NCBI GenBank assembly: GCA_022360445.1
Contig: JAKSCV010000068.1
Span: 186,001 to 250,000 of the forward strand
From: Gammaproteobacteria bacterium
Lineage (GTDB): Bacteria > Pseudomonadota > Gammaproteobacteria > UBA5861
Direction: 5' to 3'
Length of the DNA stretch: 64,000 nt
Made by a program: the position numbers and the translations under genes. This document shows positions 63,906 through 64,000 of this stretch, piece after piece (positions within the stretch are counted from its first letter, which is position 1; each line of letters starts with the position of its first letter). Under the pieces are notes generated by a model that worked only from the letters and a program-made list of their open reading frames with translations, searched no databases and had not been told where the DNA came from.

Positions 63906-64000
63906 TCATGCTCGCGATGCAGGTTGTCGTTTACCCGGTATATGCCAAACAACTTTTCCGATCACCTGATCTTGAGTAATCTCACCTAGTGTTTCTGTCG
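63906..64000 (-). CDS. C-terminal end of a possible S26 signal-peptidase-like protein
   Basis: Thirty codons on the minus strand running in from the window edge: TETLGEITQDQVIGKVVWHI then PGKRQPASRA and a stop at 63906. The G-x-I-x-x-x-x-[VI]-I-G-K pattern resembles the end of S26-family peptidases, but the piece is too short to be sure. It is convergent with xthA. Confidence 0.35.
   Translation of the reverse strand, partial: TETLGEITQDQVIGKVVWHIPGKRQPASRA

Noticed and set aside
1-64000. CRISPR arrays, tRNA/rRNA genes, insertion sequences, integrases or attachment repeats
   Set aside because: None recognised on either strand; the ABC operon has no direct-repeat borders that I can see.

Overview
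The window is a stretch of gammaproteobacterial chromosome. The evidence is a split class II ribonucleotide reductase (NrdJa/NrdJb, as in Pseudomonas), RdgC, EF-P with EpmA, PrmB, HemL, a YciK-type SDR, a DUF1631 protein and a FimX-like protein. The mix of housekeeping genes with CoA-linked catabolism would suit a Pseudomonadales/Cellvibrionales-type organism, but no rRNA or tRNA gene is present to fix the taxon.

Layout. 1-4119: 3' part of a batABCD operon (von Willebrand/TPR/BatD envelope proteins), plus strand. 4138-10360: minus-strand block with a possible 43-residue protein, an acyl-CoA synthetase, a TrpD2/YbiB-like protein, a secreted subtilase and an MscS channel. 10519-16131: hemL, a TauE/SafE permease, a double hotdog thioesterase, moaA-moaB and an unknown membrane protein. 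16132-16826 is an AT-rich spacer. It precedes a compositionally distinct dipeptide-type ABC transporter operon (16827-22364) that looks acquired. 22528-27097: YceI, a LysR regulator with a striking palindrome before its start, a CitE-like lyase and a degenerate GGDEF/EAL (FimX-like) protein. 27302-31477: efp, epmA, an overlapping HExxH gene that may be a divergent EF-P hydroxylase, psd and prmB. 31621-38432: small stress/detoxification genes (STAS-like, ChrA, tautomerase, NTF2-like, GST, HxlR, START lipoprotein, AraC-GyrI) with two decayed genes, a frameshifted flavodoxin and a nitrilase with an internal deletion. 38416-45403: SDRs, DUF1631, two alpha/beta hydrolases, a CbiM-like membrane protein and a PEBP protein.

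45546-49325 is the deoxyribonucleotide locus. A tandem pair of NrdR-box matches lies before a small zinc-ribbon gene. A near-perfect NrdR box precedes nrdJa-nrdJb, and a second paralogous zinc-ribbon gene follows. rdgC comes next.

50601-57455 is a minus-strand CoA-ester catabolic cluster: two class III CoA-transferases, two MaoC-fold proteins, a DUF35 protein, a thiolase-like protein without the usual N-terminal cysteine, and a flavin oxidoreductase. The core resembles the ChsH1/ChsH2/DUF35/Ltp2 hydratase-aldolase module of steroid side-chain degradation, with each domain on its own gene. 57601-60932 carries nadC, moeA, a nitroreductase and thiE. The window closes with an enoyl-CoA hydratase, an HDOD protein, exonuclease III and the tail of a possible S26 peptidase.

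The least-explained items are the NrdR-linked zinc-ribbon pair, the HExxH gene of the EF-P operon and the Cys-less thiolase/DUF35/MaoC module. All functions are read from motifs and context; no database search was run.
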